NCBI GenBank assembly: GCA_017506865.1
Contig: JAFCMP010000525.1
Location: 1,884,660 to 1,948,659 of the forward strand
Source: Tribonema minus
Lineage: Eukaryota; Sar; Xanthophyceae; Tribonematales; Tribonemataceae
Reading direction: 5' to 3'
Length of the DNA stretch: 64,000 bases
Position numbers and translations under genes: made by a program. Shown here in pieces: positions 20,128 through 31,226 of the stretch (within the stretch, counting starts at the first letter, position 1; every line of letters begins with the position of its first letter). The notes under the pieces were generated by a model. That model had not been told where the DNA came from and did no database searches. It saw only the letters and a program-made list of their open reading frames with translations.

Positions 20128-23100
20128 CTACTGCGATGCAATGCCCTCAAACGCAGCAATCTGTGTCTTGCTACCACACAGAAACCAAGTGCCTTGCGGT
20201 GACGTAGGCTCGGTGCCATACGTGTCAGCGTCAAGTGACAGCAAAGAGTACTTGCCCTCATCAACCCAGAACACCCTAAGACGCGGTGCCTGTTTGCGTG
20301 CGCGGGCTGCGGACTGCACTATGCCCACGACCTCCCCCTCATGCCACTGTGTATACACTGCACCGTCAGAAGCAGTCATCTGGTATACCACCATGATCTG
20401 CATACCCCTGACAGCGGTGCTGAGCAATGCCTTGCTACTGGGTGCCGACATGACAACATGCGCGCCGGGCGCAAGCTCGTATGACCCCCGCCCACACACA
20501 GCTAAGACGCCTCCGATGCCGCGCTGTTTCTCCGCCTTGCGCAGCGCCCGCCTGACGACCTCCGTGCCGGCGCCGTCGATCGCGAAGTCATCGCGCAGGT
20601 CGGCGGCGCGGCTCAACGAAGTCCAGTACTCGTGCAACGCCGCAGGGCACGCGTCCATGTTGAACGCGTCCTCCCAAGAATTGGCAACGTCGCCCTCCCA
20701 GCGTACGAGGTACTGTAGGCGCTGCCCGCGGCTGCGCGCCTCCGCAACAAGGCGATGGCGCAGCACTGCCTCCACTCCGTGACGCTCAGGGTCGGCGATG
20801 ACGTCATCGGCAGTGAGTGAGCCGGGCGATCGGCCGTGCCAATGCTTGGCAAGCAGGTAGCGGGCAAAGCCGGCTGGCAGTGTGCCGGGCGGTCCCTCGC
20901 TGTCGTTGGTGGGGTCACGGCACAGCTTGACAAGGTGGCGCGTGACGCGCGTGGGGCCCTCCTTCATGTCGATGACCAGCACACCGGATTGCACCGGCTT
21001 GCCGCCGAAGACGCTTGGACCGACGGCGAGGACACGATAGGGGCCCTGCCAGCGATCGAGCAGCTTCTTGCTGAACAGCGTCCGAAGTGGCGTGCCGAAC
21101 GTAGGTGAAGTCCGGTCGAGGTCGATGTCGCCGGCGGCAGCATGCGTGCGCGGCGCATGGTAGTACCACACGCGCTCGCCTGCCGCGTAGTGTGTGCGCA
21201 AGCCGAAAGCGCGCGCGAGCGCCTCGTTGTCCCGCAGCACACGGTCGCGACGCAGCGCATGCCGCTGAGCAGCAACATCGTGCGCGGCACGCTGGCGCTG
21301 CGTGAGCTCCTGTACAAGGTGAGCTACGGAGGGGCTCGTGCCTGGGGGCGCTATGGGCTTCTGCAACCTGCCTAGAAGGAGATGTAAGGCGTAGTGGGCC
21401 TCACGACCGGTGGCAAGTAGGTATGGAGTCGCGCCGGTTGCGCGGTTGTGTGCCGTGTTGTGCGCAAAAGCAATATGAGGCAACCAATCTGGCCAATCCC
21501 CCGCTGCACTATCGACTGTCATTGCCAACATTTGTGCCAGCTCCTGCATGAAGCGTTCGCACTTGCCGTTACACTCAGGGTGATATGCGGTAGTGCTCAG
21601 CTTGCGCATACCCATCTGCTGATAGAATGCGCGTGCAAGGGCCGACATGAAGATGCTGCCTCTATCGCTCAGGAGTTTGGCAGGTGTGCCATGGAGTGTG
21701 CTGTGCTGGTTGACTAAGATGTGAGCCGTGCCAACAGAGTTGAAGTTGTCTGGGGTGATAGGATAGCACCACACCCAGCCACTATACAAGTCCATGACTA
21801 CTAGAATGTAAGCGTGGCCGCTGTTACTGAGGGGCAACGGGCCAAAATGGTCGATAGCGATGGTATGAAAGGGAAAGGGGGGTCTCTCACGCCAAACGAG
21901 GGGGTGGCGCGAGAGTTTGCCAGTGTTCTTGTACGCCTGGCAAGGCCAACAATGACTAACCCAGTAGTTGACTGTGCGCGTCCAACTAGGCCACCAACAA
22001 TGTGCACGTACACGCTCTAGAGTGCGTTTGATGCCCTGATGACCTGCCCATGCACTACCGTGAAAGGCATCTAGAACAAGGGCACGCAAGGAGCGGGGCA
22101 CGACGATCTGCGCGACGTTGGGGGCGTCAGGGGGGTTGCGCACTAGCAGCTGACTGTCTCCACAGGCGCGCAGAGTGCAGTGCTGCGCCCATTGCTTCAC
22201 CTGTGTAGCAAGCGCCGCGTCATGAGGGAGCGCGCCATCGGCCAAGAAGGCGTGTAACGCGCCAAGCTGCTCATCCGCGCACTGCTCACGCTGCCAGTCA
22301 CCGGGGGTAAGCCGCCCGAGCTCCTCGTGCTGGGCAAATGCATCGCACGCGCCCGGAGCCACGCCCGCCGTCTCCGACATAGCAGCAAGCTCCCCCACGC
22401 CGCCCCCTTGCAATGCGTCAACAATGAGCATGCAAACCTCCAAGTACTCGCCGGTTGCGAGTGCCTCAAGGCGGTGGGCGTCGACGGCCTCCAGGCCGTA
22501 CGCGTGCAGGAGCCGCTCGCGCGTCGCCTCGGCGGCGTCCGCGGCAGTTGCGGGGAGTGGGTTGCGGCTCGGACCGTCGGCGTTGCCGTGAGCGCTGCCC
22601 TTCTTGAACACCACGTTGATGTCGAAGGCTGAGAGGAACTCGGCCCAGCGCCCGCCGCGCGCGGTGCGCTCACGGATGGACTCCATGTACTGCAGTGCGC
22701 GGTGGTCGGTGTAGAGCGTGAAGGGGGTACCCCACAGCATGTGGCGGAACTTCTTGATGCCGTTGACGATCGCGCCAGCCTCCAAGTCCGTGGTAGACCA
22801 GTTGCGCTCGTTGGGCAGCGTCGCGCGCGAGGTGAAGGCGATGGGCTGCTCGACGCCATCGACGTCAGCCTGTGACAGCACAGCGCCGAAGCCCTCCTTG
22901 CAGGCGTCGGTGGCGAGGATGAAGGGGCGCGCGCCGCTGGCGGCAGCAGTGTAGTCGGGGTAGCGCATGACGGTGTGCAGCGCCAATGCCTCGTTGACAG
23001 CGCGCATGGCGCGCCGCTGCTGGCTGTCGATGTTGAACTCCGCGCCTTTCGCCATTAGAGCAGTGAGAGGGGCCACTAGCTGAGCCATGCCGCGCACAAA

Positions 23101-24177
23101 GCGGCGGTAGTAGTTGGCGAGGCCTAGCCACGCGCGCAGCTGCGAGAGGTTACTGGGCTCAGGCATTTCTAGCAGGGCTTGGACTTTAGAAGGATCAGGC
23201 CTGATGCCATCTACGCCGACAATGTGGCCCAGAAACTTGACGTGCTTGCAGCCTACGTGGAGCTTGGCGGGGGCCAACTTCATACCGTGCTGCTCAAAAC
23301 GGGCAAAGACACCCTTAAGGTCGCTGAGGTGCTGATCGATGGATGTGCTGGACACTATGACGTCATCAATGTAGGGCTGTACGCGATTAAGGCCCGCGAG
23401 CACTGTCTGCATGAGGCGTGTGAAATGTCCAGGCGCACCGGCAGCACCCTGGGGGCAACGTAGCCACTCATAGAGGCCGAACGAGGTCACCATAGCGGTG
23501 AGGGGGATGGCGTCAGGGCTGATGGCAGAGGTGAAGTAGCCGCTCGTGATGTCCATGGTGCTGAAGACAGAGGACCCACCAAGACTGTTGAGCAAATCCT
23601 CAATGTTGGGGATGGGTATCTGTGGCACTATTGTCTGGGCGTTGAGCTTCTTGTAGTTAACAGTGATGCGTGCTGTGCCGTCTGGCTTGAGCACTGCCAC
23701 TACAGGGGATGCCCAGTTGGACAGAGAGGGCCGTATGATGCCAGCCGCAAGCAGCTTGTCAATCTCAACTTTGATGAGTGCCGTCATCGCAGGGGAGTAC
23801 CTGTAGGGGCGGTCGTGGCACGGCATAGTGCCCTCCTTTAAGTCAAGGCGGAAAGGCAGGGCATCACAGAACCCTACATCCCACTTATCCTTAGAGAAGG
23901 TTTTGCTGGCGTATTCTGCCAACATGAAGCACAGCCGCGCCACTTGGTCCGCATTCCACCCCTCAAGGTCCACGCGCACTGCCAACATATGAGCTGGCAA
24001 GCACTCGCGAGCCTTGTCTAGTGCTGCATTCACCTTGGGGTCTATGTGAGCATAAGTCCCCAAAGCAACGCCACCACTATCAGGTATATGTACTTTTGCA
24101 TCCCCCTGCTCTGGCTCAAAGGAGATCGACTCACCCAGCTGCTGCTGCAGCGCCTCGCGCACCGCTGCCGCGTCCAT
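20128..24177 (-). CDS. pol: Gypsy pol, C-terminal part: reverse transcriptase, RNase H, integrase, chromodomain
   Basis: 1,349 residues from ATG 24177 (MDAAAVREAL). The RT has KPDGTARITVNYKKLN and the catalytic YIDD at 269-272. RNase H has ILATDACKEGFGAVLSQ, then DLEAGAIVNGIKKF and YTDHRALQYM. The integrase zinc finger starts near 704 (HGSAWAGHQG and CWPCQAYK). The integrase core has D776 (AIDHFGPL), D838 (LLSDRGS) and E874 (GKCERF), a D-x35-E spacing. A chromodomain at about 1130-1185 has QYLVRWEGDVANSWED. The last ~150 residues (VVYQMTASDG, WHEGEVVGIV, LRVFWVDEGKYSLL, GTWFLCG) look like a small beta-barrel reader, perhaps Tudor/Agenet-like. In an unrearranged element this would be fused to the protease-methyltransferase part. 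Chromodomains on such integrases steer insertion to marked chromatin. Confidence 0.9.
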   Translation of the reverse strand: MDAAAVREALQQQLGESISFEPEQGDAKVHIPDSGGVALGTYAHIDPKVNAALDKARECLPAHMLAVRVDLEGWNADQVARLCFMLAEYASKTFSKDKWDVGFCDALPFRLDLKEGTMPCHDRPYRYSPAMTALIKVEIDKLLAAGIIRPSLSNWASPVVAVLKPDGTARITVNYKKLNAQTIVPQIPIPNIEDLLNSLGGSSVFSTMDITSGYFTSAISPDAIPLTAMVTSFGLYEWLRCPQGAAGAPGHFTRLMQTVLAGLNRVQPYIDDVIVSSTSIDQHLSDLKGVFARFEQHGMKLAPAKLHVGCKHVKFLGHIVGVDGIRPDPSKVQALLEMPEPSNLSQLRAWLGLANYYRRFVRGMAQLVAPLTALMAKGAEFNIDSQQRRAMRAVNEALALHTVMRYPDYTAAASGARPFILATDACKEGFGAVLSQADVDGVEQPIAFTSRATLPNERNWSTTDLEAGAIVNGIKKFRHMLWGTPFTLYTDHRALQYMESIRERTARGGRWAEFLSAFDINVVFKKGSAHGNADGPSRNPLPATAADAAEATRERLLHAYGLEAVDAHRLEALATGEYLEVCMLIVDALQGGGVGELAAMSETAGVAPGACDAFAQHEELGRLTPGDWQREQCADEQLGALHAFLADGALPHDAALATQVKQWAQHCTLRACGDSQLLVRNPPDAPNVAQIVVPRSLRALVLDAFHGSAWAGHQGIKRTLERVRAHCWWPSWTRTVNYWVSHCWPCQAYKNTGKLSRHPLVWRERPPFPFHTIAIDHFGPLPLSNSGHAYILVVMDLYSGWVWCYPITPDNFNSVGTAHILVNQHSTLHGTPAKLLSDRGSIFMSALARAFYQQMGMRKLSTTAYHPECNGKCERFMQELAQMLAMTVDSAAGDWPDWLPHIAFAHNTAHNRATGATPYLLATGREAHYALHLLLGRLQKPIAPPGTSPSVAHLVQELTQRQRAAHDVAAQRHALRRDRVLRDNEALARAFGLRTHYAAGERVWYYHAPRTHAAAGDIDLDRTSPTFGTPLRTLFSKKLLDRWQGPYRVLAVGPSVFGGKPVQSGVLVIDMKEGPTRVTRHLVKLCRDPTNDSEGPPGTLPAGFARYLLAKHWHGRSPGSLTADDVIADPERHGVEAVLRHRLVAEARSRGQRLQYLVRWEGDVANSWEDAFNMDACPAALHEYWTSLSRAADLRDDFAIDGAGTEVVRRALRKAEKQRGIGGVLAVCGRGSYELAPGAHVVMSAPSSKALLSTAVRGMQIMVVYQMTASDGAVYTQWHEGEVVGIVQSAARARKQAPRLRVFWVDEGKYSLLSLDADTYGTEPTSPQGTWFLCGSKTQIAAFEGIASQ

Positions 24178-25856
24178 GGGAGCCGCTCCAGCGTCCGCGT
24201 CAGTGTTCGCGTCTCTAGTGCGGCTCCACGCCTCCGTGCGAAGGCTGAGAGGAACTCGGCCCAGCGCCCGCCGCGCGCGGTGCGCTCACGGATGGACTCC
24301 ATGTACTGCAGTGCGCGGTGGTCGGTGTAGAGCGTGAAGGGGGTACCCCACAGCATGTGGCGGAACTTCTTGATGCCGTTGACGATCGCGCCAGCCTCCA
24401 AGTCCGTGGTAGACCAGTTGCGCTCGTTGGGCAGCGTCGCGCGCGAGGTGAAGGCGATGGGCTGCTCGACGCCATCGACGTCAGCCTGTGACAGCACAGC
24501 GCCGAAGCCCTCCTTGCAGGCGTCGGTGGCGAGGATGAAGGGGCGCGCGCCGCTGGCGGCAGCAGTGTAGTCGGGGTAGCGCATGACGGTGTGCAGCGCC
24601 AATGCCTCGTTGACAGCGCGCATGGCGCGCCGCTGCTGGCTGTCGATGTTGAACTCCGCGCCTTTCGCCATTAGAGCAGTGAGAGGGGCCACTAGCTGAG
24701 CCATGCCGCGCACAAAGCGGCGGTAGTAGTTGGCGAGGCCTAGCCACGCGCGCAGCTGCGAGAGGTTACTGGGCTCAGGCATTTCTAGCAGGGCTTGGAC
24801 TTTAGAAGGATCAGGCCTGATGCCATCTACGCCGACAATGTGGCCCAGAAACTTGACGTGCTTGCAGCCTACGTGGAGCTTGGCGGGGGCCAACTTCATA
24901 CCGTGCTGCTCAAAACGGGCAAAGACACCCTTAAGGTCGCTGAGGTGCTGATCGATGGATGTGCTGGACACTATGACGTCATCAATGTAGGGCTGTACGC
25001 GATTAAGGCCCGCGAGCACTGTCTGCATGAGGCGTGTGAAATGTCCAGGCGCACCGGCAGCACCCTGGGGGCAACGTAGCCACTCATAGAGGCCGAACGA
25101 GGTCACCATAGCGGTGAGGGGGATGGCGTCAGGGCTGATGGCAGAGGTGAAGTAGCCGCTCGTGATGTCCATGGTGCTGAAGACAGAGGACCCACCAAGA
25201 CTGTTGAGCAAATCCTCAATGTTGGGGATGGGTATCTGTGGCACTATTGTCTGGGCGTTGAGCTTCTTGTAGTTAACAGTGATGCGTGCTGTGCCGTCTG
25301 GCTTGAGCACTGCCACTACAGGGGATGCCCAGTTGGACAGAGAGGGCCGTATGATGCCAGCCGCAAGCAGCTTGTCAATCTCAACTTTGATGAGTGCCGT
25401 CATCGCAGGGGAGTACCTGTAGGGGCGGTCGTGGCACGGCATAGTGCCCTCCTTTAAGTCAAGGCGGAAAGGCAGGGCATCACAGAACCCTACATCCCAC
25501 TTATCCTTAGAGAAGGTTTTGCTGGCGTATTCTGCCAACATGAAGCACAGCCGCGCCACTTGGTCCGCATTCCACCCCTCAAGGTCCACGCGCACTGCCA
25601 ACATATGAGCTGGCAAGCACTCGCGAGCCTTGTCTAGTGCTGCATTCACCTTGGGGTCTATGTGAGCATAAGTCCCCAAAGCAACGCCACCACTATCAGG
25701 TATATGTACTTTTGCATCCCCCTGCTCTGGCTCAAAGGAGATCGACTCACCCAGCTGCTGCTGCAGCGCCTCGCGCACCGCTGCCGCGTCCATGGGAGCC
25801 GCTCCAGCGTCCGCGTCAGTGTTCGCGTCTCTAGTGCGGCTCCACTCCTCCGTGCG
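22625..25856. repeat. 1,616-bp tandem duplication inside pol
   Basis: 22625-24240 and 24241-25856 are near-identical; one difference was noticed, CCACGCCTCC against CCACTCCTCC near 24231. The unit covers the region before the RT, the RT and most of RNase H. Since 1,616 is not a multiple of three, the upstream frame is lost at the junction (24240/24241) and ends at 24042. Only short junction homology (CG) is visible. Confidence 0.92.
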
Positions 25857-26201
25857 CATGTCCAGCGAAAAGATGCCGCTGAGCGCATTGCCACCACCTT
25901 CACCCCCCCCCGAAGAAGTGCCATTTCCCGCCGCTGCGGCGGGCTCCGCCGCCGCAGCGCGCGTTAAAGTAGGCAATGACGGGGCATGCACAGCTGCTGC
26001 TGCGGCGGGAGCCGCCGCCTCAGTGCTGCGCGCAGGTGATGATGTTGTCGCCGGCGCCACCGCGGCCGCCGAGGCCGCGGCGCGCGCGCCGTGCGTTGAA
26101 GTGCAAGCTGATGCCATCACACGTGCCGCCGCGGCAGGAGCCGCGCGCGCGTGCTGCGAACAAGTAGGCGTCGGTACCGCCGCTGCTGCATCCGGCGCAG
26201 G

Positions 26202-26232
<31 letters not shown>

Positions 26233-29200
26233 GCTGCTGCTGCTGGCGGCGCCGTCGCCGCCGCCGCTGCTGCCGCGGACTGCGCTGCTGCTGCGCGCAC
26301 CTTGTCGGGCGCGCGAGGCAATGCCGACGCGGCAGCACCTGCCGCCATGTCGCGCATGCGCTGCCTTGCTGCAGCTGCGAGCTTGACGCCGTACGTGCCG
26401 AAAGCGACGTGCGTGCCGGTGTTGATCAGCGTCTGAATCTCAGGTGGCAGGGTCCGCGCCGCTTGCTCTGCAGCGTCATGGAAGACGCCGCTCTGCTGCA
26501 GGATGTCGCCAACCAGCTCCGCCATGCGCGGCGCCACCGCATTGGCAAGGTACTGCGCATATGCGGCGACGTCGCCGGCCTCCGGCGCGTCCCACTTGTA
26601 GGTGGCAGGAAAGCTGTGAATTGCGCGCAGTGCTGACCACGGCAGATGCTCAGCGCGCGCAAACTCGGCCGGGTCTTGAGTGGCATCCTTTGGACGCATG
26701 GTGCACTGTACACCAGTTGGCTTGGGGTCGCGACGGTAGGTGCTGCCGCGCGTAGTCGGCGCTGGTCCGTCCATGCTGTAGACCTGCTTGGAGAGACGGT
26801 TGCGGCCAACTGACGTGAAGAGCTGCCGCTGCTGACCGCTGCTGTCGGGTACGTCGCCGGTGACCTCACGCACTGACTCGTACGCGGCTCCGGCCTTGGC
26901 AAAGGCCAATAGCTCGCGCGCGTGCGCCATGGACGCGCGCATGCGCGCGCTGTCATGCTCGCCGCTGCCGGGCCGCGCTAGCACATAGAACACGCGATGG
27001 CGCGTTTGTGCAAGGTGCGCGTCGTCCCCACGAATGTACAGCGCCTCCTGTAGCGTAAAGCCGCCGTGGTGAGCGCACCGCAAGAACTCCGTGAGCTCGG
27101 GCGCGCTCTGCAAGCCGGGCACGTTCTCCAGCAGAAGCAACCGGCAGCAGTCTGCGCCCATGGCAACCTCCAACATGTAGTACAAGTGCTGGATGCCAAG
27201 TGCCGTTAGCCGCGTGCCGGCATACGAGTAGCGGGTGCATGGTGGGCTGCCAAAGAGCACCTGCGCCTGTAGGCGCTGCATGGCAGTGATCAGCTCGCGC
27301 CGCGTCTCTGGCAGCGCCATGTCGCGCCGCAGCGTCTGCGTACCGGGGTGATTAGCGCTGTAGATGTCCAGTGCGCGCTGTTCGTGGTCGATGGCGAGGG
27401 CGATGTCAGCGTAGTGGCGGAGGCCCTCCGCCATACCGCCGGCGCCGCAGTATACCTCCACGGCGCGGGGGCGGTCGGCATGCTCACGGTGCATGTCGTC
27501 GGCAGGTACACTGCGAAGTGGAATCGCCTTGCCGAGCACTGTGCCACGTGGCAGGCTGAATGGAACGTTGGCGCGCTGCTGCAGGAGCACTGGCTTGGCA
27601 AAGGTGCCCGTAGCTAGCTCCGTGCTGGCGACAGTATCTGCATGGGCTGCTGACACCAGGACCTGTACCATCTGCTCCGCCGGGGCTTGCACTGGTGTTA
27701 CGCCGTCTGCCTCCATGACCTGAATCCACACTGGTGTGGCGGACTCAGCAGGTGTCTCCGGTGAATGCGCGTCCACACGCACTACTGCCACCCACTGCTT
27801 GTCAGTGTCGTATGCGTAGCACGGGGGCGTAGGAGATGAGTAGGCTGCAGAGTCGCTTTGTGTGGGCTGGGCCTGTGGATGAGCGCTGCCGAACTTGTAC
27901 TCAGTGCTGCCAGGTGGTGGGGACTCGTCGCTGCCAAAGCCGTACAAAGGTGTGTTGGCGGCAGTCCAGGGGTGACGGTTGATGAAGTCACGCCCCAGAA
28001 TGAAGTCGTACGGCAGGTGCGGTACCACAAGCGCCATGACGGGAGCTGAAAGGCCATGCGTGCCGACTGCGCCGAACTGTAGGGCCACAATGATGGTGAC
28101 CTTCTGCGGGGCAGCACTGGTGTCGATACCGGCAATGCTGCGCGCTGCAGTCAGCTTCTGGACGTCGGCACTGTCAATGGCCCCACCAGCTAGTAGACGC
28201 TCATAACAGCGCTGTGAGATGGCAGTTACTGACGCACCAGAGTCCCACAGGCTACGCTTGATGAAAGACGACCGCTGCGCGCGGGCTGAGCGCAGCCTAC
28301 ACCTGAAGAGGGAGTTCAAGTCAGCATGCACAGAGCCGCGCAGCTTGCCTGACTCAACCTGTTGTGCCAGCGGAAGTAGCTGCGCCTCCAATGCCACCAC
28401 CTCCGCGTAGTACTGGAAGATGGCAGCGTCGCTGACACCAGGCCCGTGCGTGCGGCTCTCTGGCGTGTAGAGCGCTGAGATGAGGCCGTTGACATACACC
28501 GCGACGCGCGCTGCGTCCACCGCTGCCTCTTCTCGCCCCAAGCTGTCCAAGCCGTCTTCCGCAACATCGGCCAGCGTAGTGGAACCCCCACTATGATGCA
28601 ACGTCGGAGTGGCCAGGCCGGCCCACTCGTCCTCGTCAATGCTCGCCTGTAGCTGACGCTGGGAGCGTGCCTTGGTCTCCTTCTGCTGCGCGTGTCGCTG
28701 CGCTGCGCACGCCTTGAAGTCTGCCCATTGCGCGCGCGCCGAGGCGTTGCTGCTGCCGGTGGCGCCAGTTGAGGGTGTCTCCTTTGGCGCCGCCGCCGCC
28801 GCAGCCGCCGCTGCTGCTGCCGGTGCTGCCGGCGCTGCCGGCGCCGGCGCCGCCGCCGCCGCCGCAGCAGCAGCTGCCGTCGCTGATGGCGCAGCATGCT
28901 GGCAGAGGCGCAAATGTGCAGCGTCGGTCTGCCGTTCTTGACATGAGCGCAGCAGTAGCACGGTGTAGTATGGGTCTTCACCGGCTTGGGTGTGCACAGC
29001 AAGGATCTTGGCAGGCTCGCCCTCCGCTGCACCCTGCTTCAGATATGTCACCAGCGCGCCTTTGGTGAAGGTAGCGCTGCCGTCGCCGCATGCGGCTGAC
29101 CTTGAAGTAGGTGCTGCTGGGCTTGGAGCAGAAGGTGATGAGGTTGAAGTTGATGCAGGTCGTGATGAGGTTGAAGTTGATGCAGGTCGTGGTGAAGCTG

Positions 29201-29564
29201 AAGTAGATGCAGCGTGCGCCATCGCGGGCGCCGCCGTCGTTGATATTGCTGCCGCAGTTGATGGGAGCCGCTCCAGCGTCCGCGTCAGTGTTCGCGTCTC
29301 TAGTGCGGCTCCACTCCTCCGTGCGCATGTCCAGCGAAAAGATGCCGCTGAGCGCATTGCCACATCAACTGCGGCAGCAATATCAACGACGGCGGCGCCC
29401 GCGATGGCGCACGCTGCATCTACTTCAGCTTCACCACGACCTGCATCAACTTCAACCTCATCACGACCTGCATCAACTTCAACCTCATCACCTTCTGCTC
29501 CAAGCCCAGCAGCACCTACTTCAAGGTCAGCCGCATGCGGCGACGGCAGCGCTACCTTCACCAA
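24042..29564 (-). CDS. pol: Gypsy pol segment: protease, C5 DNA methyltransferase, reverse transcriptase (rearranged)
   Basis: The open frame of 1,840 codons has no ATG at its 5' limit and starts in rearranged DNA. The aspartic protease motif LWDSGASVT is at about 439-447. The methyltransferase spans ~698-1025: motif I EVYCGAGGMAEGLR, motif IV GSPPCTRYS with catalytic Cys 776, motif VI LLLENVPG with Glu 813, motif VIII AQTRHRVFYVLAR near 852, motif IX MDGPAPTTRGST, motif X ANAVAPRMAELV near 1005. All key residues for C5 cytosine methylation are present and no reader domain is attached. A long Ala-rich linker follows, then RT with YIDD at 1526. The RNase H is cut off by the 1,616-bp duplication, leaving a ~60-residue out-of-frame tail. 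Methyltransferase capture by LTR elements is known from dinoflagellates and Klebsormidium. Confidence 0.9.
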
Positions 29565-31226
29565 AGGTGCCCGTAGCTAGCTCCGTGCTGGCGACAGTAT
29601 CTGCATGGGCTGCTGACACCAGGACCTGTACCATCTGCTCCGCCGGGGCTTGCACTGGTGTTACGCCGTCTGCCTCCATGACCTGAATCCACACTGGTGT
29701 GGCGGACTCAGCAGGTGTCTCCGGTGAATGCGCGTCCACACGCACTACTGCCACCCACTGCTTGTCAGTGTCGTATGCGTAGCACGGGGGCGTAGGAGAT
29801 GAGTAGGCTGCAGAGTCGCTTTGTGTGGGCTGGGCCTGTGGATGAGCGCTGCCGAACTTGTACTCAGTGCTGCCAGGTGGTGGGGACTCGTCGCTGCCAA
29901 AGCCGTACAAAGGTGTGTTGGCGGCAGTCCAGGGGTGACGGTTGATGAAGTCACGCCCCAGAATGAAGTCGTACGGCAGGTGCGGTACCACAAGCGCCAT
30001 GACGGGAGCTGAAAGGCCATGCGTGCCGACTGCGCCGAACTGTAGGGCCACAATGATGGTGACCTTCTGCGGGGCAGCACTGGTGTCGATACCGGCAATG
30101 CTGCGCGCTGCAGTCAGCTTCTGGACGTCGGCACTGTCAATGGCCCCACCAGCTAGTAGACGCTCATAACAGCGCTGTGAGATGGCAGTTACTGACGCAC
30201 CAGAGTCCCACAGGCTACGCTTGATGAAAGACGACCGCTGCGCGCGGGCTGAGCGCAGCCTACACCTGAAGAGGGAGTTCAAGTCAGCATGCACAGAGCC
30301 GCGCAGCTTGCCTGACTCAACCTGTTGTGCCAGCGGAAGTAGCTGCGCCTCCAATGCCACCACCTCCGCGTAGTACTGGAAGATGGCAGCGTCGCTGACA
30401 CCAGGCCCGTGCGTGCGGCTCTCTGGCGTGTAGAGCGCTGAGATGAGGCCGTTGACATACACCGCGACGCGCGCTGCGTCCACCGCTGCCTCTTCTCGCC
30501 CCAAGCTGTCCAAGCCGTCTTCCGCAACATCGGCCAGCGTAGTGGAACCCCCACTATGATGCAACGTCGGAGTGGCCAGGCCGGCCCACTCGTCCTCGTC
30601 AATGCTCGCCTGTAGCTGACGCTGGGAGCGTGCCTTGGTCTCCTTCTGCTGCGCGTGTCGCTGCGCTGCGCACGCCTTGAAGTCTGCCCATTGCGCGCGC
30701 GCCGAGGCGTTGCTGCTGCCGGTGGCGCCAGTTGAGGGTGTCTCCTTTGGCGCCGCCGCCGCCGCAGCCGCCGCTGCTGCTGCCGGTGCTGCCGGCGCTG
30801 CCGGCGCCGGCGCCGCCGCCGCCGCCGCAGCAGCAGCTGCCGTCGCTGATGGCGCAGCATGCTGGCAGAGGCGCAAATGTGCAGCGTCGGTCTGCCGTTC
30901 TTGACATGAGCGCAGCAGTAGCACGGTGTAGTATGGGTCTTCACCGGCTTGGGTGTGCACAGCAAGGATCTTGGCAGGCTCGCCCTCCGCTGCACCCTGC
31001 TTCAGATATGTCACCAGCGCGCCTTTGGTGAAGGTAGCGCTGCCGTCGCCGCATGCGGCTGACCTTGAAGTAGGTGCTGCTGGGCTTGGAGCAGAAGGTG
31101 ATGAGGTTGAAGTTGATGCAGGTCGTGATGAGGTTGAAGTTGATGCAGGTCGTGGTGAAGCTGAAGTAGATGCAGCGTGCGCCATCGCGGGCGCCGCCGT
31201 CGTTGATATTGCTGCCGCAGTTGATG
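27600..31226. repeat. Duplicated protease-region segment (1,963-bp offset)
   Basis: About 27600-29262 is repeated at 29563-31225 with no difference noticed by eye. Between the copies lie a ~99-bp piece matching 25797-25895 and an inverted copy of the segment's own 5' end. The offset (1,963) is not a multiple of three, so the protease frame from gag cannot run into the methyltransferase in this copy. Confidence 0.9.
29060..29569. repeat. Palindrome with ~200-bp arms and ~99-bp captured spacer
   Basis: 29060-29262 and about 29365-29569 are reverse complements (for example CGTTGATATTGCTGCCGCAG against CTGCGGCAGCAATATCAACG). The spacer, from GGAGCCGCTCC to GCGCATTGCCA, copies the linker just before the RT (about 25797-25895). 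The arms code the Ser/Thr/Ala-rich linker in front of the protease region. Confidence 0.88.

Noticed and set aside
25792..26436. Plus-strand Ala-rich frames opposite the element linkers
   Set aside because: GC-rich antisense of the Ala/Pro linkers; no ATG context or motif supports them.
24042..29564. The 1,840-codon frame as one natural polyprotein
   Set aside because: Its start lies in duplicated and inverted DNA without an ATG and its end is out-of-frame tail after a duplication; only the protease-methyltransferase-RT middle is natural.
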